Shown here: positions 24,086 through 32,098 of the stretch, in pieces
How positions within the stretch are numbered: position 1 is the stretch's first letter
Layout of the letters: every line of letters begins with the position of its first letter
Source: Paenibacillus kobensis NBRC 15729
GTDB lineage: Bacteria > Bacillota > Bacilli > Paenibacillales > Paenibacillaceae
Assembly (NCBI RefSeq): GCF_004000825.1
Contig: NZ_BILZ01000051.1
Span: 1-44,768, forward strand
Direction of reading: 5' to 3'
Length of the DNA stretch: 44,768 nucleotides
Notes under the pieces: model-generated
What the model was told of the DNA's origin: nothing
Database searches by the model: none
Seen by the model: the letters and a program-made list of their open reading frames with translations, nothing else
Position numbers and translations under genes: made by a program

Positions 24086-24628
24086 ATGAGACGTGCTTCA
24101 GTATTCATCATAATCATGGTCGTCGAATTATTTCTTCTCGTTGGCTGCAGTAATGAAAAGCAGATCTCACTTACTGCTGACGAAGAGGTTGCCGAAAATT
24201 ATGTAAAATCAAAAGGATATAAAATCATTTCCTATGACGGAAAGAGCGAACCCTTCACAATAGACCGGGAGATGATGGCCACGTCTCCTTATAGGGAGAT
24301 TTGGTCGCTCCAACAGGTCGCACCTGAACTCTACTACGGCAAGTCGATCACGACCTACTCTTTTATTGTGTCAAACTCTCCGCTGGAGAAAAAATATGCA
24401 TCCCTCTATAAGAAATGGGATTGGGGAACATCCGTCAATATCATGGTTACAGAAGGGAAAGTAATCGGGGGAACCTCGGCCCCATTCGACAAGAGCGGTA
24501 CTAGCGGCGTTATGGCAGGCGGTAGTTATTCTATAGATGGACTAACGCAAGAGGAAATAACCGGCTTAAGCTATAGCGAATGGTTTGAGGAATGGAACAA
24601 GAAGTACAGGGAATACCCGTCTAGTTGA
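24086..24628 (+). CDS. Hypothetical lipoprotein
   Basis: A 180-aa exported protein whose signal peptide ends LLVGC (Cys21 or so), a lipobox. The mature part begins SNEKQISLTADEEVAENYVKSKGYKI-like, resembling small DUF4830-type lipoproteins; this match is a suggestion only. The start at ATG 24086 is preceded by GGGGAGG at 6 nt; an in-frame TTG at 24071 lies on the ribosome binding site itself and is rejected. The base composition is lower in GC than the injection locus. The neighbouring small genes at 24.8 and 23.3 kb are also envelope proteins of unknown role. Confidence 0.72.
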   Translation: MRRASVFIIIMVVELFLLVGCSNEKQISLTADEEVAENYVKSKGYKIISYDGKSEPFTIDREMMATSPYREIWSLQQVAPELYYGKSITTYSFIVSNSPLEKKYASLYKKWDWGTSVNIMVTEGKVIGGTSAPFDKSGTSGVMAGGSYSIDGLTQEEITGLSYSEWFEEWNKKYREYPSS

Positions 24629-24655
24629 GTTCTCGTACAAATATCTCTTTTAAGC

Positions 24656-24704
24656 ACAAAAAAACCTCCCAACTGGTATTAAGTACATTACCAGTTGGGA
24701 GGTT
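24656..24704 (-). terminator. Minus-strand terminator-like element, copy 1
   Basis: AACCTCCCAACTGGTA (24663-24678) pairs with TACCAGTTGGGAGGTT (24689-24704), a perfect 16-bp stem. On the minus strand a run of T follows (complement of the A run before 24663). No minus-strand gene ends here, so its job is unclear. It shares AGCACAAAAAAACCTCC and a downstream ATCCGCAACC with the element at 25155-25214. Confidence 0.6.
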
Positions 24705-24812
24705 CGGTAATCGTGTAATCCGCAACCTAGAAATCGCGATTCGAGTTCAAAATCATGTTATAGTGCCGTAATTTAAGACTGAACTCTTCGGAGTTGGGGA
24801 AGGAGTGTAAGG

Positions 24813-25109
24813 ATGAGAAAAACTCATTGGACCGCTTGGGCGGGGTTATATTCATTATCAAGTTTACTGCTCATAACCTATATATACTTAGTGTTTCTAG
24901 ATGATGAAACTACATTCGATGATGTTATATCACTCTTTGTTATACCGGGACTCTCTATTTCGAGTATTGTCTTCTCGATTTGGGGTTTCTGTAAAAGCAG
25001 AACGCTAGTGTCTAAGATAGCCTTTTGGACTGTCGTAGTTGCTTTAGTTTTACTAATTCTAGTAATAGCTTTGTTGATTTTCGCATTAAGTAATACAACG
25101 TATGAGTGA
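24813..25109 (+). CDS. Small membrane protein of unknown function
   Basis: A 98-aa protein with three predicted membrane helices: about residues 10-28 (LYSLSSLLLITYIYLVFL), 40-59 and 69-92 (VVVALVLLILVIALLIFAL). ATG 24813 follows a GGAAGGAG site with good spacing. There is no Cys/His or enzyme motif. It is flanked on both sides by the related hairpin elements at 24.66 and 25.16 kb, and the small region is AT-rich, which could mark a recent arrival. Function not known. Confidence 0.65.
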   Translation: MRKTHWTAWAGLYSLSSLLLITYIYLVFLDDETTFDDVISLFVIPGLSISSIVFSIWGFCKSRTLVSKIAFWTVVVALVLLILVIALLIFALSNTTYE

Positions 25110-25160
25110 TTTTTCAGGGAATTGGCAGAGCGGTCTATTTCGTTCTTTTTTCTTGAGCAC

Positions 25161-25214
25161 AAAAAAAACCTCCTCGTGTATGTGAACTGAAACTCTTCAC
25201 ATGCCCAGGAGGCT
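25161..25214 (-). terminator. Terminator of HesB-type gene, copy 2 of the shared element
   Basis: CCTCCT (25169-25174) pairs with AGGAGG (25207-25212), and TGTGAA with TTCACA inside. The minus strand then has eight T. It lies downstream of the 25301-25660 gene and is in the right direction to end it. It shares the AGCACAAAAAAACCTCC start and TATCCGCAACC with copy 1. Confidence 0.65.
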
Positions 25215-25300
25215 TTACAGTTATCCGCAACCCTTAATTGCGGATTGTGAAATACCTCATGTAATTCACAACCCACACTCAAATCCCTCTTGTCCCTATC

Positions 25301-25660
25301 TTAGCAAGGATCCGCAGCCGGATTGCCTGCTTCCTTCGCCGTACGGAACGACGAACCGCAGCCGCACGTAACCGTCGCGTTCGGGTTATGGATGGTGAAA
25401 CCGCCGCCCATCGCTTGCTCTTTCCAGTCGATCTCGAGACCGTTGAGATACTTAATGCTGTCGCTGTCGACAACGACTTTCAGGCCGTTCGACTCGAGCT
25501 CTTGATCGCCGTCATGGCGCTCATCGTCGAAGCCCATGCCGTACGAGAAGCCGCTGCAGCCGCCTTCCTTTACGCCTACGCGCAGGAACAAGTTCGGAAT
25601 TTCTTCCGATGCGAGCATTTCTTTAATTTTATCGACAGCCGTTTCCGTTACAGTAATCAC
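25301..25660 (-). CDS. HesB/IscA-family iron-sulfur cluster insertion protein
   Basis: A 119-aa A-type carrier with the three invariant cysteines: GGCSGF (Cys35) and TCGCGSSF (Cys99 and Cys101). The domain covers the whole protein (ITVTETAVDKIKEML at the start), with a short C-terminal tail. It delivers Fe-S clusters to target enzymes. The start is a GTG at 25660, 8 nt after AAGGGG; the upstream in-frame GTG at 25669 overlaps the ribosome binding site. B. subtilis YutM is the likely counterpart, and the neighbours here (YuzB, NDH-2-like, NifU) match that cluster. It is divergent from mqnE, a radical SAM Fe-S enzyme. Confidence 0.88.
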   Translation of the reverse strand: MITVTETAVDKIKEMLASEEIPNLFLRVGVKEGGCSGFSYGMGFDDERHDGDQELESNGLKVVVDSDSIKYLNGLEIDWKEQAMGGGFTIHNPNATVTCGCGSSFRTAKEAGNPAADPC

Positions 25661-26003
25661 GGCAATCACCCCTTACATCAGGATCTTTGAGCGGAGCTCA
25701 AAGTCACTCCTTACTTGGTAACTTGCGTTAAATACGCATCGTATGCTTTCAGTATACTCCGTTTGTACCTCCCTCTCAAGGGGATGATGCCCCTGTACAA
25801 GCACCTGAACAGGCTCACGGCCGTGCATCTGACGCCCTCCCGCCGTGAATCCGCTGTCATGACATGTCCATGTCATCTAGCTGACTTTTCTTGTTGCCGC
25901 TCTTCTTCGTGAGGTTTATAATGATTAGAGTTAATTTGCAAGGGTTGCTTATGTACCTTTTTTCACAATATTGACCACAGCAACGGAAAGCGAGGACACG
26001 ATA
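25661..26003. promoter_or_regulatory. Divergent control region of HesB-type gene and mqnE
   Basis: A 343-bp stretch without a gene. It contains the mqnE promoter at 25894-25922. A hairpin-forming segment (AGGGG ... CCCCT, near 25780-25795) lies in the part closer to the HesB-type gene. No -35/-10 pair was convincing for the minus direction. Nothing else was recognised. Confidence 0.5.
25894..25922 (+). promoter_or_regulatory. Sigma-A-type promoter of mqnE
   Basis: TTGCCG (25894-25899), a 17-nt spacer, then a perfect TATAAT (25917-25922). The start site would be near 25930, leaving a leader of about 75 nt before ATG 26004. Confidence 0.65.
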
Positions 26004-27107
26004 ATGAACGTTGCCATCCCGACTGAACAGAAACGGATGCAGGAAATCGCCGAGAAAGTGCACAATGGAGAACGTCTCACGCTGGAGGATGGCGTATTCC
26101 TCTATCAATCGGACGACATTCTGACCATTGGCCAGCTCGCGAATGAAGTGAATATGCGCAAGAACGGCCGCAAGGTTTATTTTATCGAGAATATGAGCTT
26201 GTACTTTACGAATGTCTGCGAAGCGCACTGCGCATTCTGCAACTTCCGTAAGGACGAAGGGCAAGAAGGCGCTTATACCCTGTCCGGCCAACAGATGATC
26301 GAGTATGTCGACCAGCACTTCCACCCTGGCGTGCGCGAATTCCATATCGTCGGCGGCCATAATCCGAACGTGCCTTTCCAATATTATGTTGATTCGCTCA
26401 AAGCGCTGAAGGAGCGTTACCCGGAAGTTACGCTGAAAGCCTATACGGCAGCAGAGATCGATTTCTTCTCCCGCATCAGCGGTCTCTCCTACACCGAGGT
26501 GCTTCAAGAACTGATGAAGGCAGGTCTTGCCTCGCTCACTGGCGGCGGCGCTGAGATTTTGTCCGATCATTACCGTAAAAAAATGAAAGTCACAAAAGCC
26601 GACGTCAGCCAATATTTGCAAGTGCACCGCGCGGCTCATAATCTTGGCCTGAAGACGCACACGACGATGCTGTACGGCTCGGTCGAGAGCAAGGAAGACC
26701 GCATCAACCATATGCTGCATATTCGCGAGCTGCAAGACGAGACGAACGGATTCCTCGTCTTTATTCCGCTGTCCATGCAGCCGATCAGCCCGAAAGCGAG
26801 CATTAAGCGCCGCAACTCGGCATTCGAGGACTTGAAGACGATCGCGATCAGCCGTCTGATGCTCGACAACTTCCAGCACATCAAAGCCTACTTCATTAAC
26901 ATCGGCCTGCAACTGACGCAAGTAGCGCTGGCGATGGGTGCGAATGACGTTCACGGCACGATGGTGAAAGAGCGAATCAGCCACGCTGCAGGCGCATTGA
27001 CGCCGGAAGGCATTACGCGCGACGAGTTGATCTGGCTGGTGAAAGGCGCGGGCCGCATTCCGGTCGAACGCGATACGCTGTACAACGAGATTAAAGTTTA
27101 CGAATAG
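26004..27107 (+). CDS. mqnE: Aminofutalosine synthase
   Basis: A 367-aa radical SAM enzyme. The CX3CX2C motif VCEAHCAFCNF lies at residues 72-79, with the HIVGGHNP motif and GGGAEILSD in the order typical of MqnE, as opposed to MqnC/CofG. MqnE joins a carboxyvinyl group of chorismate-derived substrate to S-adenosylmethionine to make aminofutalosine, an early step of the futalosine pathway to menaquinone. Length and whole-sequence character fit the family. ATG 26004 follows GCGAGGA; a TTG at 25971 is in frame but less likely. This implies that the organism uses futalosine rather than MenFDHCEBA; other mqn genes are outside the window. Confidence 0.93.
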   Translation: MNVAIPTEQKRMQEIAEKVHNGERLTLEDGVFLYQSDDILTIGQLANEVNMRKNGRKVYFIENMSLYFTNVCEAHCAFCNFRKDEGQEGAYTLSGQQMIEYVDQHFHPGVREFHIVGGHNPNVPFQYYVDSLKALKERYPEVTLKAYTAAEIDFFSRISGLSYTEVLQELMKAGLASLTGGGAEILSDHYRKKMKVTKADVSQYLQVHRAAHNLGLKTHTTMLYGSVESKEDRINHMLHIRELQDETNGFLVFIPLSMQPISPKASIKRRNSAFEDLKTIAISRLMLDNFQHIKAYFINIGLQLTQVALAMGANDVHGTMVKERISHAAGALTPEGITRDELIWLVKGAGRIPVERDTLYNEIKVYE

Positions 27108-27211
27108 CATTGCCGAAACAATAAGTAATACCCGATTGATGGCATTCATGGGCTCCTGACATACAGGACACACTATCATCATAAATCGGGACATGGGAAT
27201 GGGTGTTATCG

Positions 27212-28279
27212 ATGAAACGAGTTATTATTTTGGGCGGCGGCTACGGCGGTCAGGCTGTCGCGAACGAACTTATTGATCAAGGCATTCCAAGTGATACGAT
27301 CGTTACCTTGATTGACCGAATGCCGTTCCAAGGATTAAAGACGGAGTATTATGCTCTAGCTGCCGGTACTGTCAGCGATCTCGAGCTGCGAGTCGCTTTC
27401 CCAAGCGATTCGAGGCTGCTCCTTATGTATGGCGAGGTGCTCGAAGTCGACTTCGAGCGGCAGGTTGTCATTATGGAAGGCCAGAACGAGCTGCCTTTCG
27501 ATTACCTCGTTATTGCGCTCGGTTGTACCGACAAGTTTCACGGCATAATTGGCGCGGACCAATATTCGTCCACGATCCAGACGTTCTCGGCTACGCGCCA
27601 AACGTATCAACGCTTGAACGACGTGAAACCGCAAGGGCAAGTCACGATCGTCGGCGGAGGACTTAGCGGTGTCGAGGTAGCGGCGGAGCTGCGCGAGAGC
27701 CGTGCGGATCTGAACATTCGTATCCTCGACCGCGGACCAAGCATTCTGTCCGCGTTCCCGGCCAAGCTGCAATCGTATGTCGCAGATTGGTTCCGCGAGC
27801 ATGACGTCGAGATGATCGGACATGTCCATCTCGGACGCGTGGAAGAAGGGATTCTGTACGACGAAGAATCGCCGAAGCCGATCTACACGGACGTTACTGT
27901 ATGGACAGCCGGCATTCAACCGGTCGAGCTGGTGCAGCGGATGGATTTGCCGAAGGATAATTCCGGCCGTCTGATCATTAATGAGTTCCACCAACTGCCG
28001 CAGCACACGAACGTCTACATCGTCGGCGACTGCGCCTCCCTGCCTTATGCACCGAGCGGTCAAGCCGCAGGGGCTCAAGGCAAACAGGTCGCTGAAGTGC
28101 TGAGTGCAATCTGGGCAGGCAAGACGCCGAAGCTCGGCAAGATCAAGCTGAAGGGCATGCTCGGTTCCCTCGGCAAGAAAGCCGGATTCGGCCTCATGGG
28201 CAAGACCGCCCTGATGGGACGAGTTCCCCGCCTTCTGAAAACCGGTGTATTGTGGAAATCAAAGCATCATATCGGCTAA
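27212..28279 (+). CDS. NADH dehydrogenase-like FAD/NAD(P)-binding oxidoreductase (NDH-2/YutJ type)
   Basis: A 355-aa two-dinucleotide-binding flavoprotein. The first Rossmann motif is VIILGGGYGGQAV at the N-terminus, the second is VTIVGGGLSGVEVA, and the FAD-binding NVYIVGDCASLPYA lies near the C-terminus. The C-terminal ~40 residues are Gly/Lys/Leu-rich and may dock to the membrane, as in NDH-2 proteins. Type II NADH dehydrogenases pass electrons from NADH to menaquinone, a link to the adjacent mqnE. In B. subtilis yutJ sits near yuzB and yutI, as here. ATG 27212 has a modest GGGTG site; the upstream frame start at 27203 is less likely. Confidence 0.82.
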   Translation: MKRVIILGGGYGGQAVANELIDQGIPSDTIVTLIDRMPFQGLKTEYYALAAGTVSDLELRVAFPSDSRLLLMYGEVLEVDFERQVVIMEGQNELPFDYLVIALGCTDKFHGIIGADQYSSTIQTFSATRQTYQRLNDVKPQGQVTIVGGGLSGVEVAAELRESRADLNIRILDRGPSILSAFPAKLQSYVADWFREHDVEMIGHVHLGRVEEGILYDEESPKPIYTDVTVWTAGIQPVELVQRMDLPKDNSGRLIINEFHQLPQHTNVYIVGDCASLPYAPSGQAAGAQGKQVAEVLSAIWAGKTPKLGKIKLKGMLGSLGKKAGFGLMGKTALMGRVPRLLKTGVLWKSKHHIG

Positions 28280-28290
28280 TTCCCGTCATA

Positions 28291-28340
28291 AGAAACGCCT
28301 GTGCTTGGAGCTGTCAGCAGCTTCGGGCACAGGCGTTTCT
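28291..28340. terminator. Bidirectional terminator between NDH-2-like and yuzB
   Basis: AGAAACGCCTGTGC (28291-28304) pairs with GCACAGGCGTTTCT (28327-28340), with a smaller AGCTG/CAGCT stem inside. The gene to the left ends at 28279 and the convergent gene's stop overlaps the right arm. Confidence 0.8.
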
Positions 28341-28615
28341 TAATCCATATCGTCGAGCAGCTTATCGAGCGCTTCGCGCTGTTCTCTCTGCTCGCCCGTT
28401 ATTTTGACAATTTCATCATACAGCTTCTCGGCCGTTTCAGCTGCCACAATCTCACCGTCTACAAGTGCGAACGGGAACAAATAACATTCGCCGCAGTTGC
28501 CAAGACAGCCGTATTCAATTACTTCGTAATCGGGGTCCTGCTCCAGCTTCTTCATGATCTTGTCCGTACCATGATGCATGTTGCTGGCGCAAAACTCGAC
28601 GATCGGTTTAAGCAT
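28340..28615 (-). CDS. yuzB: YuzB family (DUF1450) protein
   Basis: A 91-aa cytosolic protein: MLKPIVEFCASNM at the start, then the Cys cluster GCLGNCGECYLFPF that defines DUF1450/YuzB. The cysteines may bind an Fe-S cluster or another metal, but the function is not established. The C-terminal ~15 residues are extra, Glu/Arg-rich, compared with B. subtilis YuzB. It lies between the NDH-2-like gene and nifU-like gene, as in the yut cluster of B. subtilis, and is divergent from the latter. Confidence 0.88.
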   Translation of the reverse strand: MLKPIVEFCASNMHHGTDKIMKKLEQDPDYEVIEYGCLGNCGECYLFPFALVDGEIVAAETAEKLYDEIVKITGEQREQREALDKLLDDMD

Positions 28616-28718
28616 ATAAGGTTACCTCCGAATGTGCGCGTATAAGGGGCAATGAATTCACAGAAGCTATAACGGAACTGATTAAGCGTAATGCATTGTT
28701 CCGGATCTCTCGAGTCCA

Positions 28719-28747
28719 TTTTCAATTCAATCGCTTTGTACTATAAT
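28719..28747 (+). promoter_or_regulatory. Promoter of nifU-like gene
   Basis: TTTTCA (28719-28724), a 17-nt spacer and TATAAT (28742-28747). The transcript would start near 28754, with a very short leader to ATG 28771. Confidence 0.6.
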
Positions 28748-28770
28748 AGGGGAGAAAGGAGTTGATTGCA

Positions 28771-29016
28771 ATGAGCGAAACCAACCAATCGACACAATAC
28801 GATGAAGTATTGGACGTACTCGATAAACTGCGTCCGTTCCTGCAACGCGACGGCGGTGACGTAGAACTGGTAGACGTAGAGGACGGCATCGTTAAGCTTC
28901 GCCTCGTAGGCGCATGCGGCAGCTGCCCGAGCTCGACGATTACGTTGAAAGCCGGTATCGAACGCGCACTGCTTGAAGAGGTTGAGGGCATCCAAGAGGT
29001 TGTTCAAGTATTCTAA
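28771..29016 (+). CDS. NifU C-terminal-domain iron-sulfur scaffold (YutI type)
   Basis: An 81-aa protein that is a single NifU C-terminal domain with [15 protein letters not shown] and the CxxC of [13 protein letters not shown] (Cys49, Cys52). These proteins carry a [4Fe-4S] cluster at a dimer interface and transfer it to targets. ATG 28771 is 9 nt after AAAGGAG; the earlier frame start at 28762 overlaps it. Together with the HesB-type carrier and YuzB this is an Fe-S maintenance cluster. Confidence 0.9.
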   Translation: MSETNQSTQYDEVLDVLDKLRPFLQRDGGDVELVDVEDGIVKLRLVGACGSCPSSTITLKAGIERALLEEVEGIQEVVQVF

Positions 29017-29044
29017 TCGCCCTTAAGCATTCTTGCTAAAGCGA

Positions 29045-29099
29045 AGAGTCTTGTCACGGTCGGCATTGATTGCCGGTTCGATGACAAGACTCTTTTTTT
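29045..29099 (+). terminator. Terminator of nifU-like gene
   Basis: AGAGTCTTGTCA (29045-29056) pairs with TGACAAGACTCT (29082-29093), followed by a T run to 29099. An inner CGGCA/TGCCG stem extends it. The stop codon of the convergent SDR gene starts in the T run. Confidence 0.85.
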
Positions 29100-29880
29100 A
29101 TATGATCCGGTTAATCTTGCTCACGATCGGGTCGAATCCGCCGTTCACATCGATCAGGTTGCCGGTCAAGTAATCCGAACGGGAATGGCATAGAAACGCG
29201 ATGACACGCGATACATCTTCGCCCGTTCCCGGCCTGCCAAGCGGCAGTTCGCATTCCCCGTCCGTTATTGCTTCCTCGATCGAACGCTCCTTGTTCACAC
29301 CTCGAATGTCGCCTGGACAAATCATATTGACCGTAATGCCATAGGCCGCCTCTTCGGCTGCCAGCGTCTTCGTGAACGACACGAGTCCCGTTTTCGCAGC
29401 TGCGTATACAGCCCGGTGCGGCCACGAACGAGCCTCGCCCGCATGCCCGAAGCCGAAATGAATGATTCGCCCCCACCCTCTTGCCCTCATGCCTGACAGC
29501 AGCCGATGATCGAGCAGCATTACGCTGAGCAAATTGCCATTCACTAAAGCTGTAATTTCATTCCGATCGTATTCGCCGAACAGACGTCTTTCCCGAATGA
29601 ACGGACCGGCATTATTAATGAGAATATCGATTCCGCCTGCCCAAGCCTCTGCCTCTTCGGCAAGCCGCTCTGTTTCATCCGGGATCGTAATATCGGCTTG
29701 AATCGCTTCCGTGCGCACGCCGAACTGCCGCAGCTCCTCTTGTAATGCTCTGGCTTCCCGCTCGCTGGTGTTGTAGTTGAGGACTATGCTGCAGCCTTGG
29801 CGTGCCAGTTCCATTGCAGCTCGTTTGCCAAGCCCTTTGGCGCTGCCCGTAATAAGTGCCGTCCTGCCCTTAAGCTCCAA
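29098..29880 (-). CDS. Short-chain dehydrogenase/reductase, lacking the usual catalytic Ser
   Basis: A 260-aa SDR-type protein with the nucleotide motif TGSAKGLG, the NNAG motif (INNAGPF) and YAAAK (Tyr-x-x-x-Lys), so the Rossmann core is complete. The usual Ser 13 residues before the Tyr is replaced (FGHAGEARSWPHRAVYAAAK has His there), so either the active site is shifted (a Ser lies 7 residues before) or catalysis is altered. FabG-like ketoreductases are the closest class; the substrate is unknown. The start is a TTG at 29880 with GGGGAGG 8 nt upstream. A longer frame to 29970 would overlap the upstream gene. The last bases carry the nifU-side terminator. Confidence 0.82.
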   Translation of the reverse strand: MELKGRTALITGSAKGLGKRAAMELARQGCSIVLNYNTSEREARALQEELRQFGVRTEAIQADITIPDETERLAEEAEAWAGGIDILINNAGPFIRERRLFGEYDRNEITALVNGNLLSVMLLDHRLLSGMRARGWGRIIHFGFGHAGEARSWPHRAVYAAAKTGLVSFTKTLAAEEAAYGITVNMICPGDIRGVNKERSIEEAITDGECELPLGRPGTGEDVSRVIAFLCHSRSDYLTGNLIDVNGGFDPIVSKINRII

Positions 29881-29908
29881 GAAGCGTTCCTCCCCCGAAC
29901 GTTTTCGT

Positions 29909-30616
29909 TTAACGGGCACTCCATCTTTCGCAGCAATAGCGATAAGACAACGTGAGCGCTTCAAGCACAAGCGCTAGTCCGAGCCGAAGATCGTCTACTT
30001 GGCCGGCGATATTCTCGAGAAGCGGATCTTCCCGGTGCTGTTGATCCATCTGGGTCAAATCGTCCTGCAGCTCCGAATTCATATGATGGATTTCGACGTT
30101 GCGCCTCGACCGCAGCCGGTTCATCGGCTCCTTATACCGTTCTTTAACCTCGTCCAGCAGGTTCCCAAGCGCCGGATGCTTCCGGTTTAGGCGCATATTG
30201 CGAAGCACGGTAAAATACGAGAAATGCGGCTTCATGCGTTCCGTGTCAAGCGACAGCACATCGTTCAGCAGCGTTCCCAGCTTGTCGAGCAGCGCGAACA
30301 TGCGGATGAATCCGTTCTTGTCGTAGTACACATACCGGTGATAATCCAGCTGTTCCTCATACGACATTGCGCCGACCGCTGTATGATGAATCCGCTCCGC
30401 GAATTTCTCTGCTGCATAGCAGCTTTGCTCCATCTCGTCGATTGAACCGATAATTCCGCGTGTCCATATCTCGTACGTTCTAAGCTTGCGCTCAGGTCCG
30501 CTGTCGTCCCGGATTCGCTGGTTCACAATCTCGACGAATTGCCACATCTCTTGGATCGCTTCCGCCAGCTTGCCGTCCGGCATGCGGGGCGGTTCGCCAA
30601 ACAACATTCTCAGCAT
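29909..30616 (-). CDS. HEPN-like (Cthe_2314-type) helical protein
   Basis: A 235-aa all-helical protein. It resembles the Cthe_2314-like HEPN group by its C-terminal helices with RRNVEIHHMNSEL, where an R(N)xxxH-type motif typical of HEPN RNases or nucleotide-binding proteins appears (RNVEIHH). No other motif. It may act as a nuclease or a helper of nucleotidyltransferases, but without a partner gene the role is open. The start at 30616 (MLRMLFGEP) has GAAGGAG 7 nt upstream. It precedes the SDR by 28 nt on the same strand and could be co-transcribed. Confidence 0.65.
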   Translation of the reverse strand: MLRMLFGEPPRMPDGKLAEAIQEMWQFVEIVNQRIRDDSGPERKLRTYEIWTRGIIGSIDEMEQSCYAAEKFAERIHHTAVGAMSYEEQLDYHRYVYYDKNGFIRMFALLDKLGTLLNDVLSLDTERMKPHFSYFTVLRNMRLNRKHPALGNLLDEVKERYKEPMNRLRSRRNVEIHHMNSELQDDLTQMDQQHREDPLLENIAGQVDDLRLGLALVLEALTLSYRYCCERWSAR

Positions 30617-30811
30617 CAGCCTGCTCCTTCCGTCGTCGTCGTACGTAGGCGAGTACAAAGTGGAAGAAACGCCGCCTTCACTCTAGGTGTCGGCGGCGTC
30701 AACTTGTATGCTTCTATTATACGCATAAATATTCCATTCTCTGCAAGGATCAGAATGCAATATTTAGCTATTTGAGACGGAATCAGCATCCCGTCATTTG
30801 TGCTTGTCCAA

Positions 30812-31726
30812 CTATCGGCCTTCGCTCAAGCTCCGGCTCCTTATGACCATATCGAGCAGCATCGTGAACAAGCCGGCGATAATGAGGTTATGAAGCAGAC
30901 TGGTAAAGATGAACATGTTTTCGTTGGTCAGCGTAAGGGTGAGCCATGCACCGCTCAGCACTTGAGCCGCAACGAGCGTCAGCGCCCATGCGCTGGAGAC
31001 GCGCAGAGGCTCGCCTCCCGCTCCGCTTCTGCGGATCGTCACGAACACGTACAAGATAATGAAGAACAGAATAGCAGCTGCAACCCGGTGAATGAATACG
31101 GCGAGCGTAGCGCCTTCCAGATCGGGAACGACTTGTCCGTTGCACAGCGGCCATCCGATACATCCTCCGGACGAATCCGTATGCCGGATATAAGCACCTA
31201 AATAGACGACGATATAACTGTAGATTGCCGTAAACAAAAGCAGACCGTAGAAGCGTTTTGGCACCGGCGTATTCGCCTTGCGCACTTCTCCGCGGCCGAA
31301 CCTTCTCAGCCAGACGACCAGCAGCAGGGTAGACGCAAAGGCGAGCAGCGATATGCCGAAATGAATAGCCATGACGGCTGGCGATTGCGGCCATAATACC
31401 GCAGCAGCCCCCATTAATGCTTGTACGACCGTCAGCGCAAGAGCGGAGCTGGCGTACACGAGCTGCTCTTTATAACGCTTATATATCAGCGAATAGAGGA
31501 AGGCAGCCAACGTCAGTATGCCAGCCAAGCCGCTGATTGCCCGGTGTGAATATTCGATTAACGACTCCACCGTATAAGCGGGAACAAATTTGCCATTGCA
31601 CAGCGGCCAATCATCGCCGCATCCGCGTCCGGATTCGGTATTCGTGACAAGCGCGCCCGCCAGCAACACGAGAAGCATAACGATACAGGAAGCGACGGCT
31701 AGCGCACGATAACGTCCCGAGATCAC
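30812..31726 (-). CDS. ctaA: Heme A synthase (COX15/CtaA)
   Basis: A 304-aa membrane protein with eight likely helices and the CtaA hallmarks: the extracellular Cys pair CGDDWPLC (Cys36/43), the heme-binding YSHR (Glu58, His61), IHF in the middle, and a second Cys pair CIGWPLC. It oxidises the methyl group of heme O to make heme A for cytochrome aa3 oxidase. Residue positions match the B. subtilis enzyme within one residue. ATG 31726 lies downstream of a TATAAT-type sequence at 31818-31823. No ctaB is nearby, so ctaA is probably a single transcription unit. Confidence 0.95.
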   Translation of the reverse strand: MISGRYRALAVASCIVMLLVLLAGALVTNTESGRGCGDDWPLCNGKFVPAYTVESLIEYSHRAISGLAGILTLAAFLYSLIYKRYKEQLVYASSALALTVVQALMGAAAVLWPQSPAVMAIHFGISLLAFASTLLLVVWLRRFGRGEVRKANTPVPKRFYGLLLFTAIYSYIVVYLGAYIRHTDSSGGCIGWPLCNGQVVPDLEGATLAVFIHRVAAAILFFIILYVFVTIRRSGAGGEPLRVSSAWALTLVAAQVLSGAWLTLTLTNENMFIFTSLLHNLIIAGLFTMLLDMVIRSRSLSEGR

Positions 31727-32098
31727 AATGAATCACCTAGTTTCGTAATATTGTAAGCCATTCATGCTTCGATTCAAGCACATGATGAGGCTCGAAAGGC
31801 TTGAAATAATTACATTCATTATAGCCTTATGACCTATTGAAAGCTATGTCGAAAATGGCACACTTCCTTGACAACCACGTTCACTTTCATTAGCATTCGC
31901 CTTTGCCTCCGATCCCAAACGAACGGCAAAATACTTATGAACCAGCACCTGCTGCGCACCATCCGCTGAAATACAAAAAGCGGATTGAGCAGAGAATCAC
32001 TTCTCCGCTCAATCCGCTCTGCTCGCGCCTAACAGCGGCGCGCTGCTCTGCGGCAATCATTCATGCTTCTAGGACAGGCTGCCTTGAATCGTCGTGGT
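31727..32098. promoter_or_regulatory. Region between ctaA and thioredoxin genes
   Basis: A 372-bp non-coding stretch. It holds a minus-strand TATAAT (31818-31823) without a good -35, probably the ctaA promoter, and the terminator of the thioredoxin gene at 31972-32018. No convincing small gene or repeat otherwise. Confidence 0.55.
31972..32018 (-). terminator. Terminator of thioredoxin/lipoprotein unit
   Basis: AGCGGATTGAGC (31979-31990) pairs with GCTCAATCCGCT (32007-32018), extended by GAGAA/TTCTC pairs. On the minus strand it is followed by TTTTTGT. Confidence 0.8.

Noticed and set aside
24656-24704. Terminator of the lipoprotein gene ending at 24628
   Set aside because: The T run lies on the minus-strand side; in the plus direction the stem is followed by CGGTAATCG, so it points the wrong way.
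25857-27194. Leftward 445-codon frame
   Set aside because: It is antisense to mqnE, whose radical SAM motif and promoter are clear.
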